From: Acidisoma sp. L85
GTDB taxonomy: Bacteria; Pseudomonadota; Alphaproteobacteria; Acetobacterales; Acetobacteraceae
Length of the DNA stretch: 64,000 nt
Reading direction: 5' to 3'
Assembly (NCBI RefSeq): GCF_009765865.1
Contig: NZ_LMUQ01000076.1
Location: forward strand, 299,547 to 363,546
The notes below the pieces were generated by a model. The model worked only from the letters and a program-made list of their open reading frames with translations. It had not been told where the DNA came from and did not search any database. Numbering within the stretch: the first letter of the stretch is position 1; each line of letters begins with the position of its first letter. The position numbers and the translations under genes were made by a program. Positions 9,019 through 22,091 of this stretch are shown piece by piece.

Positions 9019-11016
9019 TCACCGTGAAGCCAAATTCACGAGCGCCGTATCGATGCGGAGCAGCAGACGCGCCGCTCGATTCGCGATCTCTCCGCGCGGC
9101 GTCGCACCCAGATCCTCTGCGGGTTCGCTCGGAACCTGCGTGAAGGGCGACGCCGTGGCCCATCGGTCGATGAGGTCGGCTAAGGTCTCGTCGATATGGG
9201 CGGCTGTTTCACGAACCGAGCGGATGAGGGTGGGATCATCCAGCTCGGCTGGCTGCAAAGCGAGATTACCCAGCTCGCTCGCCCACTCCTCGATCGGTTC
9301 AAGCAGCAGAATGCGGTCGCGTTCTGTCTTCTCTCTGGGAGAGGCCAGTCCGGCGGGTCTGTAGCCGCCATTTTGGCTGAGCGCGATCAGATCGTGGAAA
9401 CGCTGCGCCGCGGTCAAAATCTGCGCGGCCAAGCCGAGCTGGGATTTGTCGTCGAGCAACGCGCCCGAAGCGCTGCGCAGTAATTCGCGAAGCGCGCGAA
9501 GGAATGCGAGCCTGGCTTCCAAGGCCGCGGTGCCATCTCGCCGAACCATGACCAGGGTTGCCACCAAGGCACCACAGGCGGCACCCGTCGCGGCTTCCTC
9601 CAATCGCATCAGCAGCAGGTCGGGCGTGAAGTAGCCGAGCATTCCGAAGAGCAGGCCGAGGATGACGGTGATCCAGAACATCATCACGACATAGGCCGCG
9701 GCGTTCGCCTGGAAGGCGAGGAAGACGGCGACAATGATTGCCGCCATGCTGAGCATCTCATGGCCTGACAGCAGAGTGGCCGCCAGCATCCCGAAGACGA
9801 CACCTGCCAGGGTGCCGATCATGAACTGCACGCCCTTCTTGAGCGATTCCCCGCGCGAATGCGTGCCCTGAAACATCACGAAGGCTGCGAATGCCGCCCA
9901 GTACCATCGGTTAGGCGAGACGAGATTGCCGCCCAAAATGGCGAGGCCGGCGGCGATCGCTGTCTGCAGCGCGGGACGCAGGCCGGACCTCGCGCTTACC
10001 GACGGCGGAGTGCTTGCGGTGACCATTTCTTCCGGCGGGTCGTGCATGACTTGGCTGAGCAGGCCGAGTGTGGCGGAGAGGCGGGCGGTCGACTCGGAAG
10101 GCGCCGGGGTTTCGCCGCGCCGCACAGCCTGAAGGCTTGCGAGTAGCGAAGTCTGGTCAGCTGGCGTCCCCAAGTCCCGCAAAGCAACGCGCGCGGTGCG
10201 CTCGGTCGCAAGCTCAATCTTCAAAAGCTGTCTGACATGGGCTTTCTCGGCGGAAGCCTCGCCAGAGAGTGCCGCGACCCGGCCTTGCGCCAATAGGATC
10301 GTCTCGCTGAGGCGACGGAGATCATGCTGCAGATCGGCACGCGCTCGTTCGGTCCAAGCCCCGCTGGTGATGGCCGCCGCGATCTTATCGAGCACGTTAC
10401 GGATGCCGGCATCGATCGCGCGGCTCAGGCGCGCCAGCTCCGCTTGTGGTTTTTCCGGAAGCAGGACGCGCCGGATGACGGCGGCATTGGCGGCCGCGAT
10501 CATCAGCACGACGAAGCGCATCGGCAGCGTGTCGGGCGGCAGTCTCGTGACCAGGCCAATCGTATAGGCGATCACCGCGACAGTTCCGAGCGAGGCGTAA
10601 CGCGGCCCGCGCGACGCTCCGTAGGTGGCGGCGAACATGATGAGCGGGATGACGGCGGCGGTGGCGATTGGTTGGTCAAGCAGCAGCGCGGCGAGTGTGG
10701 CCGCGGCAAAGGCGGCGAACGGGGCGATGGCGGTGGTGATCAACTGCTGGCGCGGCGTGCCATCGCGAACGGTCGCGGTGATGAAGAGCGCGAGGGCGAA
10801 GCCGAGAATGCGATCCGCGTCCGGTATCGTGGCAACGGTGCCGAGAAGCATGACCAGGAGAAAAGTCAGCACCCCGGCCAAAGTCGCACGCAGGGCGGCG
10901 AGAAGGCGCAAGGCGCCCGGATCCGGCGGAAAGACGAAGTCGAGCAATTGGCGAAGGCGCCTCGTCCCCATGTGTCTACTAAGTCCCCCCGCGTGATCCA
11001 TAGCCGATTTCGACAC
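9019..11016 (-). CDS. FUSC-family inner-membrane protein (putative aromatic-acid efflux)
   Basis: A 665-residue membrane protein of the FUSC/YccS/AaeB type. Two sets of about five to six hydrophobic helices (residues ~40-190 and ~360-500) are each followed by a soluble helical part. The repeat of membrane block plus cytosolic helical block is the family hallmark. Members are linked to export of fusaric acid and other aromatic acids, but the substrate here is unknown. No membrane-fusion partner is adjacent. The start is uncertain: GTG 11016, ATG 11001 and ATG 10971 are all in frame with weak ribosome sites. Confidence 0.8.
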   Translation of the reverse strand: MSKSAMDHAGGLSRHMGTRRLRQLLDFVFPPDPGALRLLAALRATLAGVLTFLLVMLLGTVATIPDADRILGFALALFITATVRDGTPRQQLITTAIAPFAAFAAATLAALLLDQPIATAAVIPLIMFAATYGASRGPRYASLGTVAVIAYTIGLVTRLPPDTLPMRFVVLMIAAANAAVIRRVLLPEKPQAELARLSRAIDAGIRNVLDKIAAAITSGAWTERARADLQHDLRRLSETILLAQGRVAALSGEASAEKAHVRQLLKIELATERTARVALRDLGTPADQTSLLASLQAVRRGETPAPSESTARLSATLGLLSQVMHDPPEEMVTASTPPSVSARSGLRPALQTAIAAGLAILGGNLVSPNRWYWAAFAAFVMFQGTHSRGESLKKGVQFMIGTLAGVVFGMLAATLLSGHEMLSMAAIIVAVFLAFQANAAAYVVMMFWITVILGLLFGMLGYFTPDLLLMRLEEAATGAACGALVATLVMVRRDGTAALEARLAFLRALRELLRSASGALLDDKSQLGLAAQILTAAQRFHDLIALSQNGGYRPAGLASPREKTERDRILLLEPIEEWASELGNLALQPAELDDPTLIRSVRETAAHIDETLADLIDRWATASPFTQVPSEPAEDLGATPRGEIANRAARLLLRIDTALVNLASR

Positions 11017-11195
11017 CCGGCGATGGTTCGCTGGCGCCGCGCGCCTCGGCGGGTGCTATCCATCGTATGCAATGGACCGCCCGAGTTTCACGGATTAGAT
11101 TGGCACATGGACCTTGGGGTCACCCTCTTCCGTTGCGGGCATCTCGGCAAACTGCCGCGGGTGAGCATGGTGGCGAAGATGGATGAGGGCCTCGG

Positions 11196-11681
11196 ATGAT
11201 CGCCCGGCGCAACCCGTTTGAGGTCCTTATCGGCGCCATTGTTATTGTTCTGACATTGGCCCTGGTGCTCTACCTGGTCGCCAGTCTGAGCGCGTCCGGC
11301 GCGTCCCGCTACATCCTACGGGCGGAGTTCGGGCGCATCGACGGCATTGCCGCCGGTTCTGACGTCAGAATTGCCGGGGTCAAGGTCGGCACCGTTGTCG
11401 GCACCTCGATCGATCCGAAGACTTACAAGGCCGTCGTCCGGCTGGCAGTTCGACCCGACATCCGGCTCCCGACCGACAGCCTAGCCGAGATCACCAGTGA
11501 GAACCTGCTTGGCGGCGATTACATCTCGCTTGTGCCCGGCCAGGCGGGCGCGAAGATCAGCTCCGGCGGCCAGGTGGCGGGAACGCAATCTTCCGTCGAT
11601 CTCGAGAGTCTGTTGGGCAACTTCATCCTGAGCGTTACGAATCTGGTTTCGATCGTGCAGAAGCGGGAGACGGGGCACTAA
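11196..11681 (+). CDS. mlaD: MlaD-type phospholipid transport protein
   Basis: A 161-residue MCE-domain protein. One N-terminal membrane helix (residues ~10-32, VLIGAIVIVLTLALVLYLVA) anchors it in the inner membrane. The MCE domain follows: YILRAEFGRIDGIAAGSDVRIAGVKVGTV, and later SENLLGGDYISLVPG. The C-terminus has the hydrophobic helix expected of MlaD (LLGNFILSVTNLVSIV), which lines the lipid pore of the hexamer. Length is normal. Unusually, the partners MlaE, F, B and C are not next to it. A 30-codon frame at 11107 overlaps its start but shows no clear homology. Confidence 0.92.
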   Translation: MIARRNPFEVLIGAIVIVLTLALVLYLVASLSASGASRYILRAEFGRIDGIAAGSDVRIAGVKVGTVVGTSIDPKTYKAVVRLAVRPDIRLPTDSLAEITSENLLGGDYISLVPGQAGAKISSGGQVAGTQSSVDLESLLGNFILSVTNLVSIVQKRETGH

Positions 11682-11719
11682 GGTGGGATGATCTAATATT
11701 GAACCGCGATCACAAGATC

Positions 11720-11807
11720 CGTCATGGCACGCGAAGGCGTGCCATCCACGTCTTGCTTTTGTCGCGCAAGCAAAGACCTGGATGCTCGGCCTTCGCCGAG
11801 CATGACG
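11720..11807 (+). repeat. cloverleaf intergenic repeat, copy 2
   Basis: An 88-bp element whose ends CGTC and GACG pair. Inside are three adjacent arms: ATGGCACGC-GAAG-GCGTGCCAT (11724-11745, perfect 9 bp), CCACGTCTTGCTT...AAGCAAAGACCTGG (imperfect), and ATGCTCGGC-CTTC-GCCGAGCAT (11782-11803, perfect 9 bp). The arms abut without spare bases, so a single strand could close into a four-way junction. It lies between the convergent mlaD and gyrB. Confidence 0.9.
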
Positions 11808-11845
11808 AGGTGGAGCTCGCAAGGGTCAGCCAAAAACGTCCGGGA

Positions 11846-15535
<3,690 letters not shown>

Positions 15536-15543
<8 letters not shown>

Positions 15544-16663
15544 GCATCGGCATGAGCACGTAGAGCGCGCTCGGGTCGCCGGCGTCACGCACCACGGTCG
15601 GTGCCGAGCCATCGGCGAAGAGGAACTCGACCTCGCCGCCAATCTGGTCGGTGATGTCGTTGAGGTAGCGAGCCTGGAAGCCGATCTCCATCGGCGTCGA
15701 ACTATAGGTCACGCGGCCGCCATCCAGCTCTTCGGTCGCCGAACCCTGATCAGGACTCGCGGCGGAGAGCGTCAGGAGATCGCGGTCGAGCGCGAGCTTC
15801 ACCGGGCGCGAACGCTCGGTGGAAATCGCCGCCACGCGCGCGACCGCATCGGCGAAATCCTTCTTTCCGACGCGCAGGATCTTGTCGTTGTCGCGCGGGA
15901 TGACGCGTTCGTATTCGGGGAAGGTGCCGTCTATCAGCTTGCTGGTGAGCTTGAGCGTGCCGAGGCTGAACTGGATGCGCGTTTCGGACAGGCCAATTTC
16001 GATATCATCCGAGGTTTCGTCGATGAGCTTGCGCACCTCCGCGACGGTCTTGCGCGGCACGATGACACCCGGAATGGCCTCGGCGCCCGCCGGCAGCGTC
16101 TCCTCGACACGGGCAAGCCGGTGGCCGTCCGTCGCGACGGCGCGCAGCATCTTGTGCCCGTCGGCGCCATCGGCGGCATGGAGGTAGATGCCGTTGAGGT
16201 AATAGCGCGTCTCCTCGGTGCTGATGGCGAAGCGCGTGCGGTCGATCATGCCGCGCAGCGTCTGGGCCGGGAGGCGAAAGCTATGCGGCAGGCTGCCCGC
16301 CGTCATGGACGGAAAATCATCCGCCGGGAGAACCATGAGGCTCGTCGCGAAGCGGCCGGCGCGGAGGGCGAGTGGGGCATCGCCGCCGGGATGGTCGAGT
16401 TCGACCTGGGCACCCTCGGGCAGCTTGCGGACAATCTCGTAGAGTGTCGCGGCCGGAGCGGTCGCGGTGCCGTCCCGGCTGGTGGTGGCCGCGACCTGCT
16501 CGACGAGCGCGATCTCCATATCCGTCGCTGTCAGCGTCAGCGCGCCCTGGCGCACGCTCATCATGAGATTGGCGAGGATGGGAATCGTATTGCGCTTCTC
16601 GACGACGCTCTGCACATGCGCCAGCGCCTTGAGCAGGGTCGCGCGTTCGGCCGTGAACTTCAT
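15536..16663 (-). CDS. dnaN: DNA polymerase III beta subunit (sliding clamp)
   Basis: A 375-residue ring-forming processivity clamp. It begins MKFTAERATLLKALAHVQSVVEKRNTIP, typical of DnaN, and ends with the VLMPMRV tail of the protein-binding pocket. The three clamp domains are complete, with YYLNGIYLHA and FQARYLNDI diagnostic. AGG precedes the ATG. It lies 234 bp downstream of dnaA, separated by a large palindrome, and overlaps recF. Confidence 0.97.
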
Positions 16664-16758
16664 TGCCTGATCCTTGGGCGCGGCGCCGAGAAGCGCGGAG
16701 TCTAAAAAGGGTCGCTAGTCTACCAGCCCGGGCGCGCCGGGCAAGCGGCCCGCCCCGC

Positions 16759-16897
16759 TGAGACCGTTGGAGAACGAGCCTGCACCAGCCCTCACCCCCA
16801 CGCGGCCACCCATCAGCATATTGTCGTGGGTGGCTGGGTGGGGGTGAGGGCCGGTGCAGACTCAGAAAATGCGCTGGCAGCACATTTCAACGGTCTC
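16759..16897. repeat. large nested palindrome between dnaA and dnaN
   Basis: The innermost arms are GCCACCCA (16805-16812) and TGGGTGGC (16827-16834). Next is a 20-bp pair at 16781-16800 and 16839-16858 with 19 of 20 bases matching. An outer pair, GAGACCGTTG (16760-16769) with CAACGGTCTC (16888-16897), reaches almost to the dnaA stop. On the minus strand this would form a long hairpin in the dnaA 3' end and could attenuate transcription into dnaN. Confidence 0.7.
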
Positions 16898-18337
16898 TCA
16901 GGACTCCAGCATACGGCGGAGCAGCTCGACATCCTCCGCGAAAGCCGCATCGCCCTCCATGAGGCCGCTCACGCGGGAGACGGCATGCATGACGGTGGTG
17001 TGATCGCGATTGCCGAATTTTCGGCCGATCTCCGGCAGCGAACGACTGGTGAGCTGTTTGGCGAGGAACATGGCGACCTGGCGCGGCCGAGCGACATTGC
17101 GCGCCCGGCGCGCCGATGACATGTCGGTGAGGCGGATATTGTAGTGCTCCGCCACCCGGCGCTGAATCTCCTCGATCGTGACGCGGCGGTCATGCGCGCG
17201 GAGGATGTCGTGCAGCACCTCCTGCGTCGTCTCCAGCGTGATCGGCCGGCCGAACAGCGCCGCATGCGCGACCAGGCGATTGAGCGCACCTTCGAGCTCA
17301 CGCACGTTGCTGGTGATCTTGTGGGCGAGGAATTCCAGCACGCGCGGCGGCACCGCGACGCTTGCCCGTGACGCCTTCGCCTCCAGGATGGAAATGCGAA
17401 GTTCGAAGGTGGTGGCATGAAGGTCCGCCACCATGCCGCAGCCCAGACGGGTCCGCAGCCGGTCTTCCAGGCCGGAGAGGTCGGACGGCGACTTATCGGC
17501 CGAGACGACGATCTGCTTCCCGGCATCCACGAGCGCGTTGAAGGTGTGGAAGAACTCTTCCTGCGTGTTGTCCTTGCCGATGAGGAACTGCAGGTCGTCG
17601 ATCATCAACACATCGACGCTGCGGAGCTGGTCCTTGAACTCGATCGTCGACTGGTTACGGATCGCCGCGATGAATTTGTACATAAATTTTTCGGCGGACA
17701 TATAGGCGACCGAAACCGGCGCCGCATCCTGGCGCCGGAGCCCCTGTAGTTTCCAAGCGATCGCATGCATCAGGTGCGTTTTGCCTAGTCCGACCCCGCC
17801 ATACAGGAAGAGTGGGTTGAAACCCTGAGAGGCGGGCTTGTCGGCGACTCGGCCGGCGCAGGCGAAGGCGAATTCGTTGGGTTTGCCGACGACAAAGGTG
17901 TCGAAGGTGAAGCGCTGATCCAGCCCGGCCGGGTCGCGGCCTTCCGTGCGGTCATCGATGCTGGCATCCGTGACGCTGTCGGCCACCGCGGCAGCGACAC
18001 TATGTCCATTGCCGATGGGAGGCGTCGCCGGCGCCAAGCCTTCCTCTGCACGTCCCACGCGAATCTCGACCCGGCGCACACGGCGGTTTTCCGCCTGCCA
18101 CAGGCTTGTGAGACGATCCCCGTAATGGCTGCGAACCCAGTCGCGCAAGAACCGCGTCGGCAGCAGGATCGTGAGTTCATCACCCTCTGCCTCACCTAGG
18201 CTCATTTGCCTCAGCCAAGTGCGGTATTCGACCTCTCCCACCTCGCCTTGCAAACGTGTTCGGACCCGGGCCCACTGCGTGGCGAGGTCGGCTTCGCTTG
18301 GGCGAACATGGGGAATTGCAGTCAGTTGATGCTCCAT
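16898..18337 (-). CDS. dnaA: chromosomal replication initiator protein DnaA
   Basis: A 479-residue AAA+ initiator that opens oriC and also acts as a transcription factor. The N-terminal domain I contains VEYRTWLRQMSLG. An acidic/alanine-rich linker follows. Walker A, GGVGLGKTHLMHA, is near residue 180, and Walker B is VLMIDDLQFL. The DNA-binding helix-turn-helix ends in the DnaA signature NRDHTTVMHAVSRV. The ATG at 18337 is chosen because the preceding in-frame residues are basic and unconserved. It is the first gene of the replication cluster. Confidence 0.97.
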   Translation of the reverse strand: MEHQLTAIPHVRPSEADLATQWARVRTRLQGEVGEVEYRTWLRQMSLGEAEGDELTILLPTRFLRDWVRSHYGDRLTSLWQAENRRVRRVEIRVGRAEEGLAPATPPIGNGHSVAAAVADSVTDASIDDRTEGRDPAGLDQRFTFDTFVVGKPNEFAFACAGRVADKPASQGFNPLFLYGGVGLGKTHLMHAIAWKLQGLRRQDAAPVSVAYMSAEKFMYKFIAAIRNQSTIEFKDQLRSVDVLMIDDLQFLIGKDNTQEEFFHTFNALVDAGKQIVVSADKSPSDLSGLEDRLRTRLGCGMVADLHATTFELRISILEAKASRASVAVPPRVLEFLAHKITSNVRELEGALNRLVAHAALFGRPITLETTQEVLHDILRAHDRRVTIEEIQRRVAEHYNIRLTDMSSARRARNVARPRQVAMFLAKQLTSRSLPEIGRKFGNRDHTTVMHAVSRVSGLMEGDAAFAEDVELLRRMLES

Positions 18338-18731
18338 GCGCCGTTCACGCTTCCGCCCCGATCGACGACCTCCTCCTAAAGGCCAAGCAGACACCATGCT
18401 CCATCCCGCCGTTAAAGCGACGGATCGAAGTGGAGATGGCGAGGCGCGTATCGCCAGGAGGACGCCGCAACCTAGTCAGGGGCGGTATCCTGCGCAACCT
18501 GAATCAAGTAGATCCGACACGTGACAACGATCGAGCAAGTCGTTGACGAGTATAGATTGTCGAGGGATTACCGCCGTCTAAGCACATCATACCGGAATCG
18601 TAACGTTATGATGACAAACTAACCGCAATCAGTGACAGTAACTTGCCGCCTTTGCTGCGGGGGCGACAGAATTAAGGTCGCGGAGTTACCCGCGCCTCAT
18701 TCAACTCAAAGATGTGGATTGACAGTCAGAG
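18338..18731. promoter_or_regulatory. dnaA upstream region with dyad and GANTC sites
   Basis: This 394-bp gap lies between dnaA and rpsT, both on the minus strand. It contains a perfect 7-bp dyad, CATCATA (18585-18591) and TATGATG (18607-18613). There are two GANTC sequences at 18501-18505 and 18595-18599, the second inside the dyad loop. A minus-strand TATACT (18549-18554) is -10-like, but no good -35 was found. Only one imperfect DnaA-box-like 9-mer, TGTGGATTG at 18713, is seen, so this is not a convincing origin. Confidence 0.45.
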
Positions 18732-18998
18732 TTAAGCGGCGAGCGCTTTGATGCGGCCCGACATGCGGGACAGCTTGCGCGCAACCGTGTTGCGGTGCGT
18801 TACGCCCTTGCCTGCTGCACGCTGCAGTTGCGGCTGAGCCGCGCGGATTGCCGCTTGGGCTGCCACCTTATCGCCGCTCGAAATAGCTGTCTCGACCGAC
18901 TTGATCGCATTGCGCATGCGCGTCTTGTTGGCCGCGTTGCGCGCGGTGCGCTTCACAGACTGGCGAATGCGCTTGCGGGCGGAGGCGGTATTGGCCAT
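18732..18998 (-). CDS. rpsT: 30S ribosomal protein S20
   Basis: An 88-residue basic helical protein that binds 16S rRNA. It starts [21 protein letters not shown], ends with the [23 protein letters not shown] segment, and is full length. It sits upstream of dnaA and 146 bp downstream of mutM, in the same direction, so it probably has its own promoter in that gap. Confidence 0.97.
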   Translation of the reverse strand: MANTASARKRIRQSVKRTARNAANKTRMRNAIKSVETAISSGDKVAAQAAIRAAQPQLQRAAGKGVTHRNTVARKLSRMSGRIKALAA

Positions 18999-19144
18999 TG
19001 TCGATCGTCATCCATCAAAAAACGCGCAGTCCCGGACATGGTGATGTCCCGCCGCGCAAGAAGGCCTCTCTAGGCGGCGCGGCAGCCTGGAGTCAAGCGC
19101 GTGGTGGCTTGGCGTGGCATGTCCGGAAGTCTTGGCGTGCGACC

Positions 19145-19987
19145 TTATCGCTGCGTGCGAGGACAGAAAAATGTGCTCCGCCCAGCTTGCGTCATTTGGC
19201 GGATCCCGGGGCAGGGCGGAACGCCAGGGCAACGCTCGCAAGCCAACCCCTGCCGCCCATAGACTTTCCACGCGTGCTGAAAATAGCCGAGCTCACCATC
19301 CGGCTGCACATAGTCCCGCAGACTTGAGCCCCCGGCAGCAACCGCTTCGGTGAGCGTTGCCTTGATCGCCGGCACCAGCCGCTCGGCGCGCGCGCCGGGG
19401 ATAGATGTTGCCAATCGACGCGGGCTTATTCCCGCGCGAAACAACGCCTCCGAAACGTAGATATTGCCCAGGCCGGCGACAACGTGCTGGTCGAGCAGCG
19501 CCGCCTTGATGGGCGTACGTTTGCCCGACAGAGCCGCACCGAGAACCGCTGGGGTAAACGCCGCATCCAACGGTTCCGGCCCCATTCCACGCAGCAGGGA
19601 ATGCGCGTCCTCCTCGACCGTCGGCAGCAAATCGAGCAGCCCGAACCGTCGCGGGTCGATCAAGCCGATCCGCCAGCCGTCCTCGGTCTCGATGACCAAG
19701 TGCTCGTGCTTTTCGCCTGGATGGGCGGCGGATGACGGCCGGATCGCCATGCGCCCGGACATGCCGAGGTGCAGGAGCAGGCTGTCACCTCTGTCGAGGC
19801 GCATGAGGATATATTTCCCCCGCCGCCGAAAACTCGTGACTCGCGCACCGGTCAGTCTGGCGGCGAGGCCGGCCGGGATCACGCGGCGAAGGTCGCCACG
19901 GGACAGCGTAGCCTTGCGGATCACCCGGCCGTCGAGCCGTGCCGCCAGGCCACGCATCACAGTCTCAACTTCAGGGAGTTCCGGCAT
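19145..19987 (-). CDS. mutM: formamidopyrimidine-DNA glycosylase with variant zinc finger
   Basis: A 280-residue base-excision enzyme that removes 8-oxoguanine and FapyG. The start [13 protein letters not shown] gives the catalytic Pro and Glu after Met removal. Other family features are present: the [19 protein letters not shown] strand, the DPRRFG loop and the [11 protein letters not shown] helix-two-turn-helix. The C-terminal finger begins CERC, but the last pair reads CPRT instead of CPxC, so the usual fourth zinc ligand is Thr. The loop is about five residues longer and carries another Cys (VPPCPG). The ATG at 19987 leaves a 28-bp gap to the divergent ubiE start. Confidence 0.93.
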   Translation of the reverse strand: MPELPEVETVMRGLAARLDGRVIRKATLSRGDLRRVIPAGLAARLTGARVTSFRRRGKYILMRLDRGDSLLLHLGMSGRMAIRPSSAAHPGEKHEHLVIETEDGWRIGLIDPRRFGLLDLLPTVEEDAHSLLRGMGPEPLDAAFTPAVLGAALSGKRTPIKAALLDQHVVAGLGNIYVSEALFRAGISPRRLATSIPGARAERLVPAIKATLTEAVAAGGSSLRDYVQPDGELGYFQHAWKVYGRQGLACERCPGVPPCPGIRQMTQAGRSTFFCPRTQR

Positions 19988-20015
19988 TGGCCGCACAGGC
20001 TATATCCTGTGCCTC

Positions 20016-20777
20016 ATGAGCGAAACCTCCCGCGATATCTCCCCAGACGAGACGGACTTCGGATTCCGCGCTGTGCCGCGCGCGGAGAAGAAATCCATGG
20101 TGCGGGCCGTGTTCCAGAGCGTGGCGCCGCGCTACGACCTCATGAACGACCTGATGTCGCTCGGCATCCACCGGGCCTGGAAGCAGATCTTCACAAGCCT
20201 GCTCGATCCCCGGCCGGGCAGGAGGCTGCTCGATCTGGCAGGCGGCACGGGTGACATCAGCTTCGGCTGGCTGCGCCGTGGCGGGGGGCCGGCGATCCTC
20301 TCGGATATCAACCTCGCGATGCTGGAGGTCGGCCGTGACCGCGCGATCGATCGCGGCCTGATCGGCGACCTTCGTTTTTTGGTGGCGGATGCCGAGGCGC
20401 TGCCGATTCCGAGCGGATCCATCGATGTCGTCACCATTGCGTTCGGTCTGCGCAATTGCACGGACAAGGCGGCTGTTCTGGCGGAGGCGCGCCGGGTCCT
20501 GCGGCCGGGTGGCCGGTTCTTCTGCCTGGAGTTTTCTCGGCTGGAAGTTGCGGCGCTTATTCCGCTTTACGAGGCTTGGTCCTTCAAGGTCCTGCCGCGG
20601 CTCGGCAAGATGTTTGCCGGCGATGCGGAGAGTTACCGATACCTGGCGGAGAGCATCCGGATGTTTCCGGACCAGCAGGAACTCGCGGAGATGATGCGAT
20701 CGGCAGGACTGGGCCGCGTGGTCCTGCGGAATCTTTCCGGTGGCATCGCGGCGATCCATTCGGGCTGGCGGCTATAG
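20016..20777 (+). CDS. ubiE: ubiquinone/menaquinone biosynthesis C-methyltransferase
   Basis: A 253-residue SAM-dependent C-methylase of quinone synthesis. The motif VFQSVAPRYDLMNDLMSLGIHRAWK is diagnostic (residues ~29-53). The SAM loop is LLDLAGGTGDIS. Later come FGLRNCTDKAAVLAEARRVL and the C-terminal GGIAAIHSGWRL. The ATG at 20016 is divergent from mutM, so the two genes share a very short intergenic segment. A longer in-frame extension upstream lies inside mutM antisense and is rejected. Confidence 0.96.
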   Translation: MSETSRDISPDETDFGFRAVPRAEKKSMVRAVFQSVAPRYDLMNDLMSLGIHRAWKQIFTSLLDPRPGRRLLDLAGGTGDISFGWLRRGGGPAILSDINLAMLEVGRDRAIDRGLIGDLRFLVADAEALPIPSGSIDVVTIAFGLRNCTDKAAVLAEARRVLRPGGRFFCLEFSRLEVAALIPLYEAWSFKVLPRLGKMFAGDAESYRYLAESIRMFPDQQELAEMMRSAGLGRVVLRNLSGGIAAIHSGWRL

Positions 20778-20867
20778 GAGCCAGAGGCTCAGACTGTTGT
20801 CATACCAACTTCCGTCGGCCTCGGTCGTTACCGATAGCGATGGGTCGTTGGCTGAGTAGGAATCACG

Positions 20868-22091
20868 ATGGCTGATCTCTCTGGCCTGGCCGGAAAACGT
20901 GTTCTCCTCATCGTCTCCGGCGGGATCGCGGCCTACAAGGCGCTCGAACTTATCCGCCTGCTCAAGAAAGAGGATGTCGGCGTGCGCTGTGTGCTGACGC
21001 GCGGCGGGGCGCATTTCGTCACCGCGCTCTCCCTGCAAGCGCTGTCGGAAGAAAAGGTACATGAGGACCTCTTCTCGCTGACCGACGAGAGCGAGATGGG
21101 ACACATCCAGCTTTCCCGCTCAGCCGACCTCCTCGTCGTGGTGCCCGCCTCGGCTGATCTGCTGGCACGGATGGCAGGCGGTCTGGCCGATGACCTCGCG
21201 ACGACCCTGCTGCTGGCCACCGACAAGCCCGTTCTGGTAGCGCCGGCGATGAATGTGCGGATGTGGCAGCATGCCGCGACAGTCGCCAACCTCGCCACGC
21301 TGAAGGCGCGCGGCGTGCAGGTGGCGGAGCCGGGCGAAGGTGCCATGGCCTGCGGTGAATGGGGCCCTGGCCGTCTCGCCGAGCCGCCGGAGATTCTGGA
21401 GGCCATCGCGGGCCTTCTGGCGCCTCGGCCGAAGCCGCTCGCCGGGCGTCATGCTCTCGTCACCAGCGGCCCGACCCATGAGCCCATCGACCCCGTGCGC
21501 TACATCGCCAATCGCAGCAGCGGCCGCCAAGGCCGTGCCATCGCCGCCGCCCTCGCGGCTCTCGGCGCGCGGGTGACGCTGGTGCGTGGGCCCGTGTCGA
21601 TCGCCGACCCAACCGGCGTGACGGTGGTGCCGGTCGAGACGGCGGAGCAGATGCGGGACGCCTGCCGTGATGCGCTGCCGGCCGATGTCGCCGTCTTTGT
21701 CGCGGCGGTGGCGGATTGGCGGGTCGCGGCGCCTGAGGCGCGGAAGCTCAAGAAGGTGCCGGGCGGTGCGCCGCCGGAACTGCGGCTCGTCGCCAATCCG
21801 GATATCCTGGCGGAATTTTCGCTTCCTGGCCCCGATCGCCCGCGTCTTGTCATCGGCTTTGCCGCGGAGACGGACGATCTCGTCGCCAATGCCGTGAGCA
21901 AGCGACGGCGTAAGGGATGCGACTGGCTCCTGGCGAACGATGTTTCGAAAGCGGGAGGTGCCATGGGCGGCGCCACGAACAGCATCCAATTCGTGACCGC
22001 CGAGGGCGTCGAGAGCTGGCCGCAATTGCCGAAGGAGGCCGTGGCGGCGAGGCTGGCAGAACGCATCGCTGTAGCGTTGGACCCGTCATGA
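20868..22091 (+). CDS. coaBC: bifunctional phosphopantothenate-cysteine ligase / phosphopantothenoylcysteine decarboxylase
   Basis: A 407-residue two-domain enzyme of coenzyme A synthesis. The N-terminal flavoprotein (CoaC) has the catalytic His in [15 protein letters not shown] and the PAMNVRMW substrate motif. The C-terminal CoaB part begins [27 protein letters not shown]. The stop overlaps the dut start as ATGA, giving translational coupling. AGGA is well placed before the ATG. Confidence 0.96.
   Translation: MADLSGLAGKRVLLIVSGGIAAYKALELIRLLKKEDVGVRCVLTRGGAHFVTALSLQALSEEKVHEDLFSLTDESEMGHIQLSRSADLLVVVPASADLLARMAGGLADDLATTLLLATDKPVLVAPAMNVRMWQHAATVANLATLKARGVQVAEPGEGAMACGEWGPGRLAEPPEILEAIAGLLAPRPKPLAGRHALVTSGPTHEPIDPVRYIANRSSGRQGRAIAAALAALGARVTLVRGPVSIADPTGVTVVPVETAEQMRDACRDALPADVAVFVAAVADWRVAAPEARKLKKVPGGAPPELRLVANPDILAEFSLPGPDRPRLVIGFAAETDDLVANAVSKRRRKGCDWLLANDVSKAGGAMGGATNSIQFVTAEGVESWPQLPKEAVAARLAERIAVALDPS

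Noticed and set aside
11107-11199. A 30-codon plus-strand frame whose stop overlaps the mlaD start
   Set aside because: It has no clear ribosome site. A faint LG-x2-LF resemblance to NDUFA12 proteins, which often precede mlaD in alphaproteobacteria, is too short to trust.
18338-18731. Possible replication origin next to dnaA
   Set aside because: Only one imperfect DnaA-box-like 9-mer was found and no cluster of boxes or AT-rich 13-mers, so an oriC call is not supported.
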